11,143 nucleotides of DNA from Archaeoglobi archaeon (GTDB lineage: Archaea; Halobacteriota; Archaeoglobi; Archaeoglobales; Archaeoglobaceae), in assembly GCA_004347865.1 (NCBI GenBank), contig QNUZ01000052.1, positions 1 to 11,143 of the forward strand. The letters run 5' to 3'. The stretch's first letter is position 1. Each line of letters opens with the position of its first letter. This document shows, piece after piece, positions 1 to 5,503 of the stretch. The notes below the pieces were generated by a model that was not told the origin of the DNA, searched no databases, and saw only the letters and a list, made by a program, of their open reading frames with translations. A program made the position numbers and the translations under genes.

Positions 1-218
1 AGGGGGCAACTCCTGGGGAGGGATAGGGGTAACGGGCTGAAGACCCAGCCCGTGGTCTACCGCTGGACGAATGGAGCGGGGTGGGTGCAAATCGCACCTA
101 CCGGCTATGAAGTGATGAAATGAAGGCGGTAAACCACAAACCAATGATCCGCCCTGAGGGAACCCTCGCCATTTATGGCGGGGAGGAGGTCAGAGAAAGA
201 CATCCTGTCAACCAATAG
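1..218 (+). pseudogene. tnpB: 3' end of a TnpB (IS200/IS605 OrfB) gene, frame-broken
   Basis: Frame 1 is open from the window edge and reads ...KTQPVVYRWTNGAGW..., ending GYEVMK at a TGA at 121-123. A second frame starts with the ATG at 120-122, overlapping that stop, and continues MKAVNHKPM...RPEGTLAIYGGEEVR to a TAG at 216-218. Joined, the two give one continuous tail of the kind I associate with archaeal TnpB proteins (YEVMK-MKAVNHKP). One extra A in the run at 118-120 would restore a single frame. TnpB is an omegaRNA-guided DNA nuclease of IS200/IS605-type elements; its RuvC and zinc-finger regions would lie upstream of this window. The overlap with structured RNA (next entry) is typical of these genes. 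Family assignment is from remembered tail similarity and context, not a search. The frame break could be a mutation, a sequencing error in the A run, or a real frameshift site. Confidence 0.6.
30..192 (+). ncRNA. omegaRNA-like scaffold overlapping the tnpB 3' end
   Basis: Four hairpins follow each other. 32-39 pairs with 46-53 (8 bp, perfect, loop AAGACC). 80-88 pairs with 94-102 (9 bp with one G-U, loop AAATC). 125-129 pairs with 149-153 (GGCGG/CCGCC, long loop). 164-170 pairs with 177-183 (CCTCGCC/GGCGGGG, one U-G). The last hairpin is followed by AGGAGGTCA, and a hairpin followed by GGAGnnnnTCA is the usual look of the 3' boundary of IS605/IS1341-type elements and of the omegaRNA scaffold, after which the guide is copied from flanking DNA. 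By that model the guide would begin near 191-193; a TCAA resembling an IS608-type right cleavage site lies at 208-211. Structure is read directly from the sequence; the RNA's function is inferred from the TnpB family. Confidence 0.5.
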
Positions 219-250
219 TGAGCTACTCCACGACTGAAGTCGGGAGCTTC
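218..250 (-). repeat. IS605-type right-end hairpin
   Basis: CTCC 226-229 plus CGAC 231-234 pair with GTCG 239-242 plus GGAG 243-246, with A230 bulged and a TGAA loop. Read on the minus strand it is GAAGCTCCCGAC-TTCA-GTCG-T-GGAGTAGCTCAC, the same layout (hairpin then GGAGnnnnTCA) as the plus-strand hairpin at 164-192. This is a likely right end of a second, otherwise deleted element. Confidence 0.5.
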
Positions 251-251
251 C

Positions 252-273
252 GGCGTTAAGGATGCTTTACGCC
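252..273. repeat. 9-bp hairpin between element relics
   Basis: GGCGTTAAG at 252-260 pairs with CTTTACGCC at 265-273 with a single T-T mismatch and a GATG loop. It lies immediately upstream, in minus-strand orientation, of the right-end hairpin at 226-246, where omegaRNA-type scaffolds carry further stems. It could equally be an unrelated inverted repeat. Confidence 0.35.
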
Positions 274-332
274 CTTCCCCCTCGTCTGCCGGTTCAAAAG
301 CCAAGACCTCTTTAACACAGAACCATTTAAAC

Positions 333-365
333 CATTCATCCCGGGGCTAAAGCTCTGGGTTTTCT
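333..365 (-). repeat. possible third, decayed element-end hairpin
   Basis: 340-347 and 352-359 form an 8-bp stem around TAAA. On the plus strand it pairs throughout, with two G-U pairs; on the minus strand it has two A-C mismatches. On the minus strand the hairpin is followed by GGGATGAATGG, an ending I associate with thermophilic-archaeal TnpB element ends, and the translated pattern ENPEL-stop-PRDEW fits a damaged TnpB tail. Between 365 and 428 I see only AT-rich sequence with T-runs (374-379, 393-398). Confidence 0.3.
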
Positions 366-428
366 CGGCACCCATTTTTATAATTATTAAGATTTTTTAA
401 GATGTCTGGTTAGAAAGCCCGATCCTAA

Positions 429-1085
429 TTAGGTTTTGACCCATTCAGCCGAAGAGTGCCTTTCTCCGAGAACGAACATGTGTTCTTTATGGAAGGGGTC
501 GAGTCTGCCGCTTTGGAGAATCCTAAAGCTCTTCGAAAGCTCTTCCAAGACATTTCCAAAAACTTGCTCGGCTTCTGCAGTTGAATCTATGCTCTTTGCC
601 TTTACCATAATTAAAATTCTTCCCCCACTCTTAAGAAAGAAGTCAGAGTTCAATTTCAGTATCTCGACCTGGTTTTTCTGCGATATGTCTTGGTAGATTA
701 AGTCAACTTTCTCGACAATTCCACTGTATTTCCACGGTTTCGACGCGTCACCGAAAATCGGTATTATGTTCTTTCTACTCCTGACCAACTCTAAAAGCTT
801 CTTAAATGGTTTTGCGGAGTACTCTACTGCATAGATGACCCCCTCATCCACCACATCCGCAAGGTGACTTAGAGTTGTTCCACTTGCCGCACCGAGGTAA
901 AGAACTTTCTCATCTCCTTTTAGATCTATCTCGTATCCCTTTACGAGCATTGCTGATAGTTTACTCCTCCAAGGTATCCACTCTCTGTATCTTTCGCCAT
1001 CTTGCTCGAAAATACGCTCTCCGTAATGGCTTCCGTACCTACTTTTCGTTGCCGGAACATTTCCGAAAAATTTTACGTTCCTCAT
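429..1085 (-). CDS. flpA: Fibrillarin-like rRNA/tRNA 2'-O-methyltransferase
   Basis: This is the catalytic subunit of the archaeal box C/D RNP. It transfers a methyl group from SAM to ribose 2'-OH positions selected by guide sRNAs in rRNA and tRNA. The 218-aa protein has the short N-terminal domain, SAM motif I at 61-71 (VLYLGAASGTT), the acidic VEYS loop at 87-90, IFGDA at 110-114, YQDISQ at 131-136 and the terminal LDPFHKEH at 195-202. The family's K-D-K-H catalytic set is present as Lys42 (RSK), Asp133, Lys162 (MVKA) and probably His202. Length is normal. Its ATG overlaps the nop5 stop codon (ATGA, 1082-1085), so the pair is translationally coupled and expressed together, as usual in archaea. 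No clear terminator was seen after the stop. Confidence 0.95.
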   Translation of the reverse strand: MRNVKFFGNVPATKSRYGSHYGERIFEQDGERYREWIPWRSKLSAMLVKGYEIDLKGDEKVLYLGAASGTTLSHLADVVDEGVIYAVEYSAKPFKKLLELVRSRKNIIPIFGDASKPWKYSGIVEKVDLIYQDISQKNQVEILKLNSDFFLKSGGRILIMVKAKSIDSTAEAEQVFGNVLEELSKSFRILQSGRLDPFHKEHMFVLGERHSSAEWVKT

Positions 1086-1855
1086 AGCCTTCTAAGCTCC
1101 TCAAACTTTTTTCTCACGACCTCGGAGAGATTTTCCTCGAGCTCGCCCCTGAACAAATCTATCTTCGAAGCAATTGAAATCTTTGAAGCCAAAAACCGCG
1201 CCATCTTACCCCTTTTGTTCTTCGGAAGACTCCTAATGAATGGATGTGTAAATATAATCCCATGTTTTGGAACTTTGGCTTCTTTACCTTTCCTAATTCT
1301 CGCAAGAGCCTTGTAAAGGCTTCTTTCAGCACCTACTATCTGAATTTTACTTGCTGGAGCTTTCGCAAGGTTTTCAAGACTGCCAAATTTTTCCATAAGC
1401 TTCGCCCCTATCTTGGCTCCGGCCAATTCTGTGAGGTTTGGCGCAATTCTCTCCATAATTGCCTCTATTTCTTCTTCAATTCTCTTCCTAAGATTTTCGA
1501 GGTTTGATATGCTCTCAGCAAACTTTTCCTGAATTTCGGTTTCTCTTATCTCTTCCAGTTCCTCTTTTTTTCCATTCAGAGCATTTATTGCCTCCTCAAC
1601 TTCCTCAAGAGCTTTGACGAGCGCGATTACGTATTTATCGTCACTACTCAATTCTTTCTCAACTTTTTCCTCTGCAACCTCTATTGCTGTTTTCCTAAGC
1701 AACTCGTAGTAATTTCTCCCAAATATCTGTATACCTACTTCCGAAAGATTGAAGGGTAGCGGATTGGGATTGCTTGCCGCTTCAAATGATTTTTTCAGAT
1801 TTTCCGAAATCACAACTCCCCCATCAAATTTTCCGAACCATAGATTATAGCACAA
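1082..1855 (-). CDS. nop5: Nop5/Nop56-58 box C/D RNP scaffold protein
   Basis: Nop5 bridges fibrillarin and the L7Ae-bound guide sRNA and dimerises through its coiled coil. The 257-aa product shows an N-terminal fibrillarin-binding domain (about 1-70), a charged coiled coil (about 73-133) and the Nop RNA-binding domain (about 136-240). The hallmarks IVGAERSLYK (173-182) and PKHGIIFTHP (196-205) are intact. It lacks the long C-terminal extension of some archaeal and eukaryotic homologues; the short form matches what is known for Archaeoglobus. The start is a TTG at 1855, chosen because a strong Shine-Dalgarno sequence sits 8 nt before it and no better-placed ATG exists. Its stop overlaps the flpA ATG. 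Confidence 0.94.
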   Translation of the reverse strand: MCYNLWFGKFDGGVVISENLKKSFEAASNPNPLPFNLSEVGIQIFGRNYYELLRKTAIEVAEEKVEKELSSDDKYVIALVKALEEVEEAINALNGKKEELEEIRETEIQEKFAESISNLENLRKRIEEEIEAIMERIAPNLTELAGAKIGAKLMEKFGSLENLAKAPASKIQIVGAERSLYKALARIRKGKEAKVPKHGIIFTHPFIRSLPKNKRGKMARFLASKISIASKIDLFRGELEENLSEVVRKKFEELRRL

Positions 1856-1858
1856 TTT

Positions 1859-2158
1859 CTACACACCTCCTTCTTCTCTTGATTCATGTCCTCGTATTTT
1901 ATTATCTCTGTTTCGGTCCAGCATATCACAACTGAAGGTCTCGTCCTTCGAGGTGTGGATGATAGAAAAGCCTATTATGACTGTAATCCCAGCTTCGGAG
2001 TGTCCTGGAATGCAAACCTTAGGGATGCTGGCATTGAATTTCTTCTGTATTTGTCTCATACTCTCCGGAGGCACGAAAACCATGGAGAGGGATAAGATTA
2101 AGAGAACGAGCGTAGTGGAGCTTAGCTGTTCATAGTCTCCGCTAAGTTTAAGACCCAT
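1859..2158 (-). CDS. Doubtful hypothetical ORF upstream of nop5
   Basis: I do not recognise this 99-codon ORF. Residues 16-32 (TLVLLILSLSMVFVPPE region) could be a membrane helix; the rest is mixed and ends EEGGV. In its favour, its stop lies 3 nt before the nop5 start, as in an operon. Against it, its ATG at 2158 touches the only TATA-like box (about 2160-2170), so a transcript from that box would begin near 2139 and miss it. There is no Shine-Dalgarno sequence, and plus-strand ORFs of similar quality cover the same bases. The in-frame ATG at 2083 would give 74 aa. The ~300 bases may instead be an untranslated leader of the nop5-flpA operon. I found no box C/D sRNA or tRNA in it. Confidence 0.3.
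   Translation of the reverse strand: MGLKLSGDYEQLSSTTLVLLILSLSMVFVPPESMRQIQKKFNASIPKVCIPGHSEAGITVIIGFSIIHTSKDETFSCDMLDRNRDNKIRGHESREEGGV
1864..1870 (-). promoter_or_regulatory. Strong ribosome binding site for nop5
   Basis: Minus-strand GGAGGTG lies 8 nt before the TTG at 1855 and fixes that rare start codon. The same bases encode the last residues (EEGGV) of the upstream doubtful ORF. Confidence 0.75.
2117..2146 (-). other. Crossed inverted repeats (possible pseudoknot) in nop5 leader
   Basis: GGAG (2117-2120) can pair with CTCC (2137-2140), and CTTAGC (2121-2126) with GCTAAG (2141-2146). The two pairings cross, which is the arrangement of an H-type pseudoknot or of two competing hairpins. 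If the TATA-like box at 2160-2170 drives the minus strand, this element sits at the very 5' end of that transcript. Confidence 0.3.
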
Positions 2159-2160
2159 AC

Positions 2161-2170
2161 TTATTTAAAG
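2161..2170 (+). promoter_or_regulatory. TATA-like box for the 2194 gene
   Basis: TTATTTAAAG is centred about 29 bp before the ATG at 2194, so transcription should start at or a few bases before the start codon (leaderless or nearly so). The box is AT-symmetric and may also serve the minus strand. Confidence 0.5.
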
Positions 2171-2193
2171 CTCTTCCACCATTTCTGTTTTGG

Positions 2194-2934
2194 ATGGTGA
2201 GGCTTTCAGCTGTAATTGAAGCCCTTTCCGAGATGCTGTCTGGAAGAACAGTTGTTAGCAAGGAGGAATTGGAAAGAAAGGCAATACGCTCTGCTTTAAA
2301 AGTCCTCGGATTAAAAATGAGTGGTTTCACCGAAGAAGACCTGAAAGAGGTTGTCCTGAGCCTAATTGAAACTCCAATATCGATAAGATCAGCCCACTTC
2401 CCCGAGAAAATCTTGATAGATGGGGTCCAGTTCTACCATCTTCACACGAAAAGACCAGATATTAGAGAGCTCGAGATCGCCTACGCCGAGTACATAAAGT
2501 CAAAGTCTTTTCTTGAAAGATTGGGGAATACTATGCTTTCAGCTGACAAATTTTTTGAGGAGTACAGGCAAGAGGGATATTTTCTACGCTTCTACGAAGC
2601 GGATAAAAGATACGCTGTATTCTTTTCGACCATAACAGATCTGGGTGAAGATTCGGGTTTGCATTTGCAACTTGCCAGCGAATTCGACGGAGAATACGTT
2701 GTGATCGTCCAAACCGAAGAAAAGCCGGATGAATTCGTAAAATTTTTCAAACTTCATTCGGAGGAATTCAAGAGAGGTAATACCAAAGTTTGGGTAGCAA
2801 ATCCAGAGGAGTGGACTATAGACCCGTTTATAGGATATCCAAGGGATTTAAAGCTTTTAAAAAGATTCAAAAATCCAAAAACGGCTAGCCAGATTGAGTC
2901 GCTCTGGCGCGGAAAGGTGGAGGAGATAGACTAG
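2194..2934 (+). CDS. Conserved-looking hypothetical protein, unrecognised
   Basis: I do not recognise this 246-aa protein. It is soluble, with no signal peptide or membrane helix. Residues 1-60 are largely helical and end in EEDLKEVVLSLIETPI; 80-130 carry a charged helical stretch after HLHTKRPDIRELEIAYAEYIK; 130-215 look alpha/beta, with strands RYAVFFSTI, EYVVIVQT and TKVWVANPEEW, then DPFIGYP. The alternating strands recall a nuclease-like or Rossmann-like core, but no catalytic motif is evident, so no function is proposed. The ATG at 2194 fits the upstream TATA box. Composition and coding character match the neighbours. Its TAG stop is part of a CTAG shared with the convergent ADTH synthase gene. 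Confidence 0.75.
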   Translation: MVRLSAVIEALSEMLSGRTVVSKEELERKAIRSALKVLGLKMSGFTEEDLKEVVLSLIETPISIRSAHFPEKILIDGVQFYHLHTKRPDIRELEIAYAEYIKSKSFLERLGNTMLSADKFFEEYRQEGYFLRFYEADKRYAVFFSTITDLGEDSGLHLQLASEFDGEYVVIVQTEEKPDEFVKFFKLHSEEFKRGNTKVWVANPEEWTIDPFIGYPRDLKLLKRFKNPKTASQIESLWRGKVEEID

Positions 2935-3722
2935 TCCTTTAAAAGCTCCAAAGCCTCTTTAACTTCTGCATTCTCGTGAACAATCATCGAAATGGCTTTC
3001 GTCATCCTCGTAGGGTCTCTAGACTGGAATATGTTCCTTCCTATTGCAACACCCCTCGCTCCAGCATCCATCGCCATTCTCACCATATGGAGAAGCTCCT
3101 CGTCACTGTTCATCTTCGGACCGCCTGCAATCACAACAGGCACAGGACAGCCCTCTACGACTTTTCTAAAACTTTCAACATCACCTGTGAAGTTTGTTTT
3201 GACGATGTCAGCACCCAGTTCCGCACCAACCCTAGCAGCCAAGCTTACGGCCTTAGGGTCATATTGATTTACCTTTTCGCCCCTTGGGTACATCATTGCC
3301 AGAAGCGGCATTCCCCATTCGGTGCAGATTTTCGATATCTCCCCCAAACTTTTCAGTTGATCGGCCTCTGTTTTGCTTCCGATGTTTACATGAATACTAA
3401 CTGCGTCGGCTCCAAGCTTTATGGCTTCTTCAACCGTGCATACTAGAACCTTTTCATTGGGATCGGGCGAAAGACTGGTTGAACCACTAAGGTGGACGAT
3501 TAGTCCAACATCTTTACCATAACCACGATGTCCAAAAGCAACAATCCCCTTATGGAGAATAACAGCATTGGCTCCTCCTTCTGCAACTGCATTAATGGTC
3601 TTTGCCAGATTTACAAGCCCCTCTATTGGACCCATGGACACTCCATGATCCATTGGCACAATTACAGTATTTCCTGTATTTCTGTTTATAACTCGCTCTA
3701 CTCTGATCTTTTTTCCAATCAT
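2931..3722 (-). CDS. 2-amino-3,7-dideoxy-D-threo-hept-6-ulosonate (ADTH) synthase
   Basis: This class I aldolase-type enzyme condenses 6-deoxy-5-ketofructose 1-phosphate with L-aspartate semialdehyde, the first step of the archaeal dehydroquinate pathway to aromatic amino acids (MJ0400/AroA' type). From the ATG at 3722 the protein is 263 aa. It carries VPMDHGVSMGP (22-32, Asp25), LHKGIVAFGHRGYGKD, the MMYPRG acid/base Tyr145, IVKTNFTGD with the Schiff-base Lys175, VIAGGPK (197-203) and the phosphate-binding GVAIGRNIFQ (224-233). The frame is open to a TTG at 3764 (277 aa), but a TATA box 26 bp before 3722 makes the ATG the better, leaderless start. The close paralogue, archaeal class I fructose-bisphosphate aldolase, is the main alternative; overall similarity to MJ0400 as I remember it favours ADTH synthase. 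It overlaps the plus-strand gene by the shared CTAG stop. Confidence 0.88.
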   Translation of the reverse strand: MIGKKIRVERVINRNTGNTVIVPMDHGVSMGPIEGLVNLAKTINAVAEGGANAVILHKGIVAFGHRGYGKDVGLIVHLSGSTSLSPDPNEKVLVCTVEEAIKLGADAVSIHVNIGSKTEADQLKSLGEISKICTEWGMPLLAMMYPRGEKVNQYDPKAVSLAARVGAELGADIVKTNFTGDVESFRKVVEGCPVPVVIAGGPKMNSDEELLHMVRMAMDAGARGVAIGRNIFQSRDPTRMTKAISMIVHENAEVKEALELLKD

Positions 3723-3743
3723 GCTATTGAGTTTCAAAGTGGC

Positions 3744-3751
3744 AATATAAA
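3744..3751 (-). promoter_or_regulatory. TATA box for ADTH synthase
   Basis: Minus-strand TTTATATT is a near-ideal archaeal TATA box, centred 26 bp before the ATG at 3722. This implies a leaderless mRNA and rules against the TTG start at 3764. A second AT-rich element (TTATAAAAATT, 3766-3776) lies upstream. Confidence 0.6.
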
Positions 3752-3794
3752 TCTTTCCGTTCAAAAATTTTTATAACGATACGCCAACACATCT

Positions 3795-4397
3795 CTAATC
3801 TGAACTCGCTTCTTTGGTTAGAACAATCTGGGTTACAACCCCTATCACGCCCATAACTAACCAGAGCAGGAAGAGAAGAGGAGAGGAGAATGCAACAGAT
3901 AGGGCGTTTCTGGGATCCAAGAGAAACTCATAAACAGTTCTGCCGGAAACCAGCATTTCTACAGCAACAGTAATCGCCGTTGCACCTAGAAACGCTGTTA
4001 TTATTGTAATCAAAGCTCGCTCAAGAAAGAGAACCAAAATGCCGCACAGAAAGGCGAATACATAAGAATAAAGCATTTTTTCCGGTAGTAGAGAACTCAG
4101 GAACATATACCCGATGACAATACCTGTAATAAACAGTCCAGCACTATGAAAGAGCCAGAAAATTACCGCAAGAACAACTCCTGCCGCTAAGTAGGTTATT
4201 AGGGATGGTGCCCCGAAAAGTAGCAGAGAGATATAGTAACCAAGGATAATCCCCACCGCGAATCCTATCACAGCACTGTAAATCTTAAAAAGCTTGTATC
4301 CTGCAAAACCAACAATCAGACCGCCAAATATAAGGATGGTCACGATGAGAAAGGGATTGTACATCGCGGTGTTTATGGTCTCCATCATGCCATCCAT
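3795..4397 (-). CDS. Seven-helix membrane protein, DUF4203/TMEM198-like
   Basis: The 200-aa protein is almost entirely hydrophobic. About seven helices can be drawn: 15-35, 42-62, 66-84, 86-104, 108-126, 128-150 and 172-192, with only short charged loops (YKLFKIY, LPEK, DPRN) and a polar C-terminus (KEASSD). Gly-rich helices with GGLIVGFAGYKLFK and GFAVGIILGYY repeats resemble the DUF4203 (TMEM198/TM7SF3-type) domain; the match is from memory of the pattern. No catalytic or transport motif is visible, so the function is unknown. The ATG at 4397 lies 25 bp after a TATA box, a leaderless start. Its neighbours offer no functional hint. Confidence 0.8.
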   Translation of the reverse strand: MDGMMETINTAMYNPFLIVTILIFGGLIVGFAGYKLFKIYSAVIGFAVGIILGYYISLLLFGAPSLITYLAAGVVLAVIFWLFHSAGLFITGIVIGYMFLSSLLPEKMLYSYVFAFLCGILVLFLERALITIITAFLGATAITVAVEMLVSGRTVYEFLLDPRNALSVAFSSPLLFLLWLVMGVIGVVTQIVLTKEASSD

Positions 4398-4417
4398 AAA
4401 TTGTGATAGCGATTCTA

Positions 4418-4427
4418 TTTATAAAAT
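4418..4427 (-). promoter_or_regulatory. TATA box for the membrane protein gene
   Basis: Minus-strand TTTTATAAAT is centred about 25 bp before the ATG at 4397. It lies within the 36-bp gap after the UPF0215 gene, so the downstream gene has its own promoter. Confidence 0.55.
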
Positions 4428-4433
4428 TTCCGA

Positions 4434-4976
4434 TTAACGGTTCTTTGATTCTCCATGAACTATCGCAGATGCTATTAGGTGGGCAATTCTCAAAGCCTCG
4501 GGAATTTTACCTCTAAAAACGTTTTCCTCGACTAATTTCTCAGCCTCCTTAAAGCCTATTCCGGAGACCTGCAAATACAACCCCTTAACTCTGTGAATGT
4601 TTCCTGAACGCCTAACAATTGCAATTCGATCTTCAAAGTTGTCCAAATTCTTTAAAGCGTTGCAAAATTCCTCCATATCTGGTTCCCTGCCCATTACAAC
4701 TATTACAGGAATACCTGTTTTCGCATAGATCTCAGAGATATCCGCAAGATTGAAACCGCCGAAGGTTATTCCGTTCAAAAAAACACACTTCAGTTGACCG
4801 TAAAATTTCGATCTCTTCAGCATTCTGATTATCTTCTCCGTAGAATCCAATCCATCTACTGTGATTTCCTCATACATGAATCCCTCAACATTTCTTCCAC
4901 ACATCACACAGCCCACCATGCAGCAGAAATCTCCTGAAAAACTGTCGTCTATCCCCACGACTCTCCAGCTTTTCAT
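4434..4976 (-). CDS. UPF0215/DUF99 protein (endonuclease dU / EndoV-like)
   Basis: From the ATG at 4976 this is 180 aa and begins MKSWRVVGIDDSFSG, the usual start of the family. It also has GITFGGFNLADI, GIPVIVVMGREPD and the C-terminal block GIGFKEAEKLVEEN followed by GKIPEALRIAHLIASAIVHGES. DUF99 proteins are archaeal relatives of endonuclease V with an RNase H-like core, and databases name some of them endonuclease dU, which suggests repair of deaminated DNA; that activity is not shown by the sequence alone. The Asp pair in GIDD is the likely first metal ligand site. A GTG at 4991 would add five residues but invades the divergent promoter. The start is leaderless relative to the box at 4999-5007. 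Confidence 0.85.
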   Translation of the reverse strand: MKSWRVVGIDDSFSGDFCCMVGCVMCGRNVEGFMYEEITVDGLDSTEKIIRMLKRSKFYGQLKCVFLNGITFGGFNLADISEIYAKTGIPVIVVMGREPDMEEFCNALKNLDNFEDRIAIVRRSGNIHRVKGLYLQVSGIGFKEAEKLVEENVFRGKIPEALRIAHLIASAIVHGESKNR

Positions 4977-5008
4977 AAACTTTATTGACACTAGTGACTA
5001 TTAAAGGT
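4977..5008. promoter_or_regulatory. Compact divergent promoter with central palindrome
   Basis: Only 32 bp separate the two start codons (ATG at 4976 on minus, ATG at 5009 on plus). A plus-strand box ACTTTATTG (4979-4987) is centred 26 bp before 5009, and a minus-strand box CTTTAATAG (4999-5007) is centred 27 bp before 4976. Both mRNAs would be leaderless, and each TATA box lies next to the other gene's start. The perfect palindrome CACTAGTG (4989-4996) sits at the dyad centre and could be an operator. Confidence 0.5.
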
Positions 5009-5503
5009 ATGGAAGACACTGTGAAGTTTCTCCACGAAGTCGGTAGCCTCAAGCTAACGCCGAGGTCGGGCTGGTTCAAAATTGGAATCGATAATCCTGA
5101 AAGTGTCGCAGAACACAGCTTCAGAACGGCAATCATCGCATTTATTCTTGCCGAAAAGAGCGGAGAGGATTTGGAAACTTGCCTGCGAGCTGCGTTTTTA
5201 GGTCTGATTCATGATCTACACGAGAGCAGAACTACGGATCTTCACAAGATAGCAAAAAAATACGTAAAGGTCGATGAAAAGAGGTTAGAAGAAGAAACGA
5301 AAAGATTCCATATTGACGATTCGAGAGTTGGAAAATACGTTGAAGACGCGGATAAACTTGAGCTTGCCTTTCAGGCCATTGAGTACTCCGTGAAGAATAA
5401 ATTCGCGATTGATTTTGCAAAAAATTTCGAATTTAAAACAGATGTAGCTAGAGAGATATACTGGAGCCTAATGCTTAGGAACGATCCAAGATGGTGGAGA
5501 TGA
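5009..5503 (+). CDS. HD-domain 5'-deoxynucleotidase, YfbR/HDDC2 family
   Basis: The 164-aa protein is an HD-domain phosphohydrolase of the YfbR/HDDC2 group, whose characterised members dephosphorylate dNMPs. Metal ligands are visible as His36 (VAEHSFR), His68-Asp69 (IHDLHE) and Asp115 (DADKLELAFQAIEY). The N-terminal LHEVGSLKLTPRSGW, which places the substrate loop, is typical, as is total length. The family's usual DLGE after HD is here DLHES. A TTG start at 4985 would add eight residues but lies inside the promoter; the ATG at 5009 has a TATA box 26 bp upstream. The stop overlaps the next gene's start, so the two are co-translated. Substrate specificity is inferred from the family. Confidence 0.85.
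   Translation: MEDTVKFLHEVGSLKLTPRSGWFKIGIDNPESVAEHSFRTAIIAFILAEKSGEDLETCLRAAFLGLIHDLHESRTTDLHKIAKKYVKVDEKRLEEETKRFHIDDSRVGKYVEDADKLELAFQAIEYSVKNKFAIDFAKNFEFKTDVAREIYWSLMLRNDPRWWR

Larger units (their letters stand above)
218..345 (-). pseudogene. degenerate TnpB C-terminal tail, opposite strand
   Basis: On the minus strand a frame with no start codon of its own runs from about 345 down to 218 and ends with the peptide KASLTPEAPDFSRGVAH. PEAP-x-FSRG-type endings encoded by a GC hairpin are characteristic of many archaeal IS200/IS605 OrfB proteins. The frame is closed upstream by a TAG at about 346-348. No RuvC-region coding sequence is visible, so this is at most the last 40 or so codons of a lost element. 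It faces the plus-strand tnpB tail, so two element ends meet tail to tail. The call rests on tail and hairpin resemblance only. Confidence 0.4.

Noticed and set aside
256..375. 39-aa minus-strand ORF with a TATA-like box before its ATG (375)
   Set aside because: It runs through the decayed element-end hairpin in a frame different from the TnpB-like tail and has no family resemblance; probably chance within the relic.
1886..2135. Plus-strand ORFs antisense to the nop5 leader
   Set aside because: No promoter, ribosome site or recognisable protein pattern; they compete with a minus-strand ORF that is itself doubtful.
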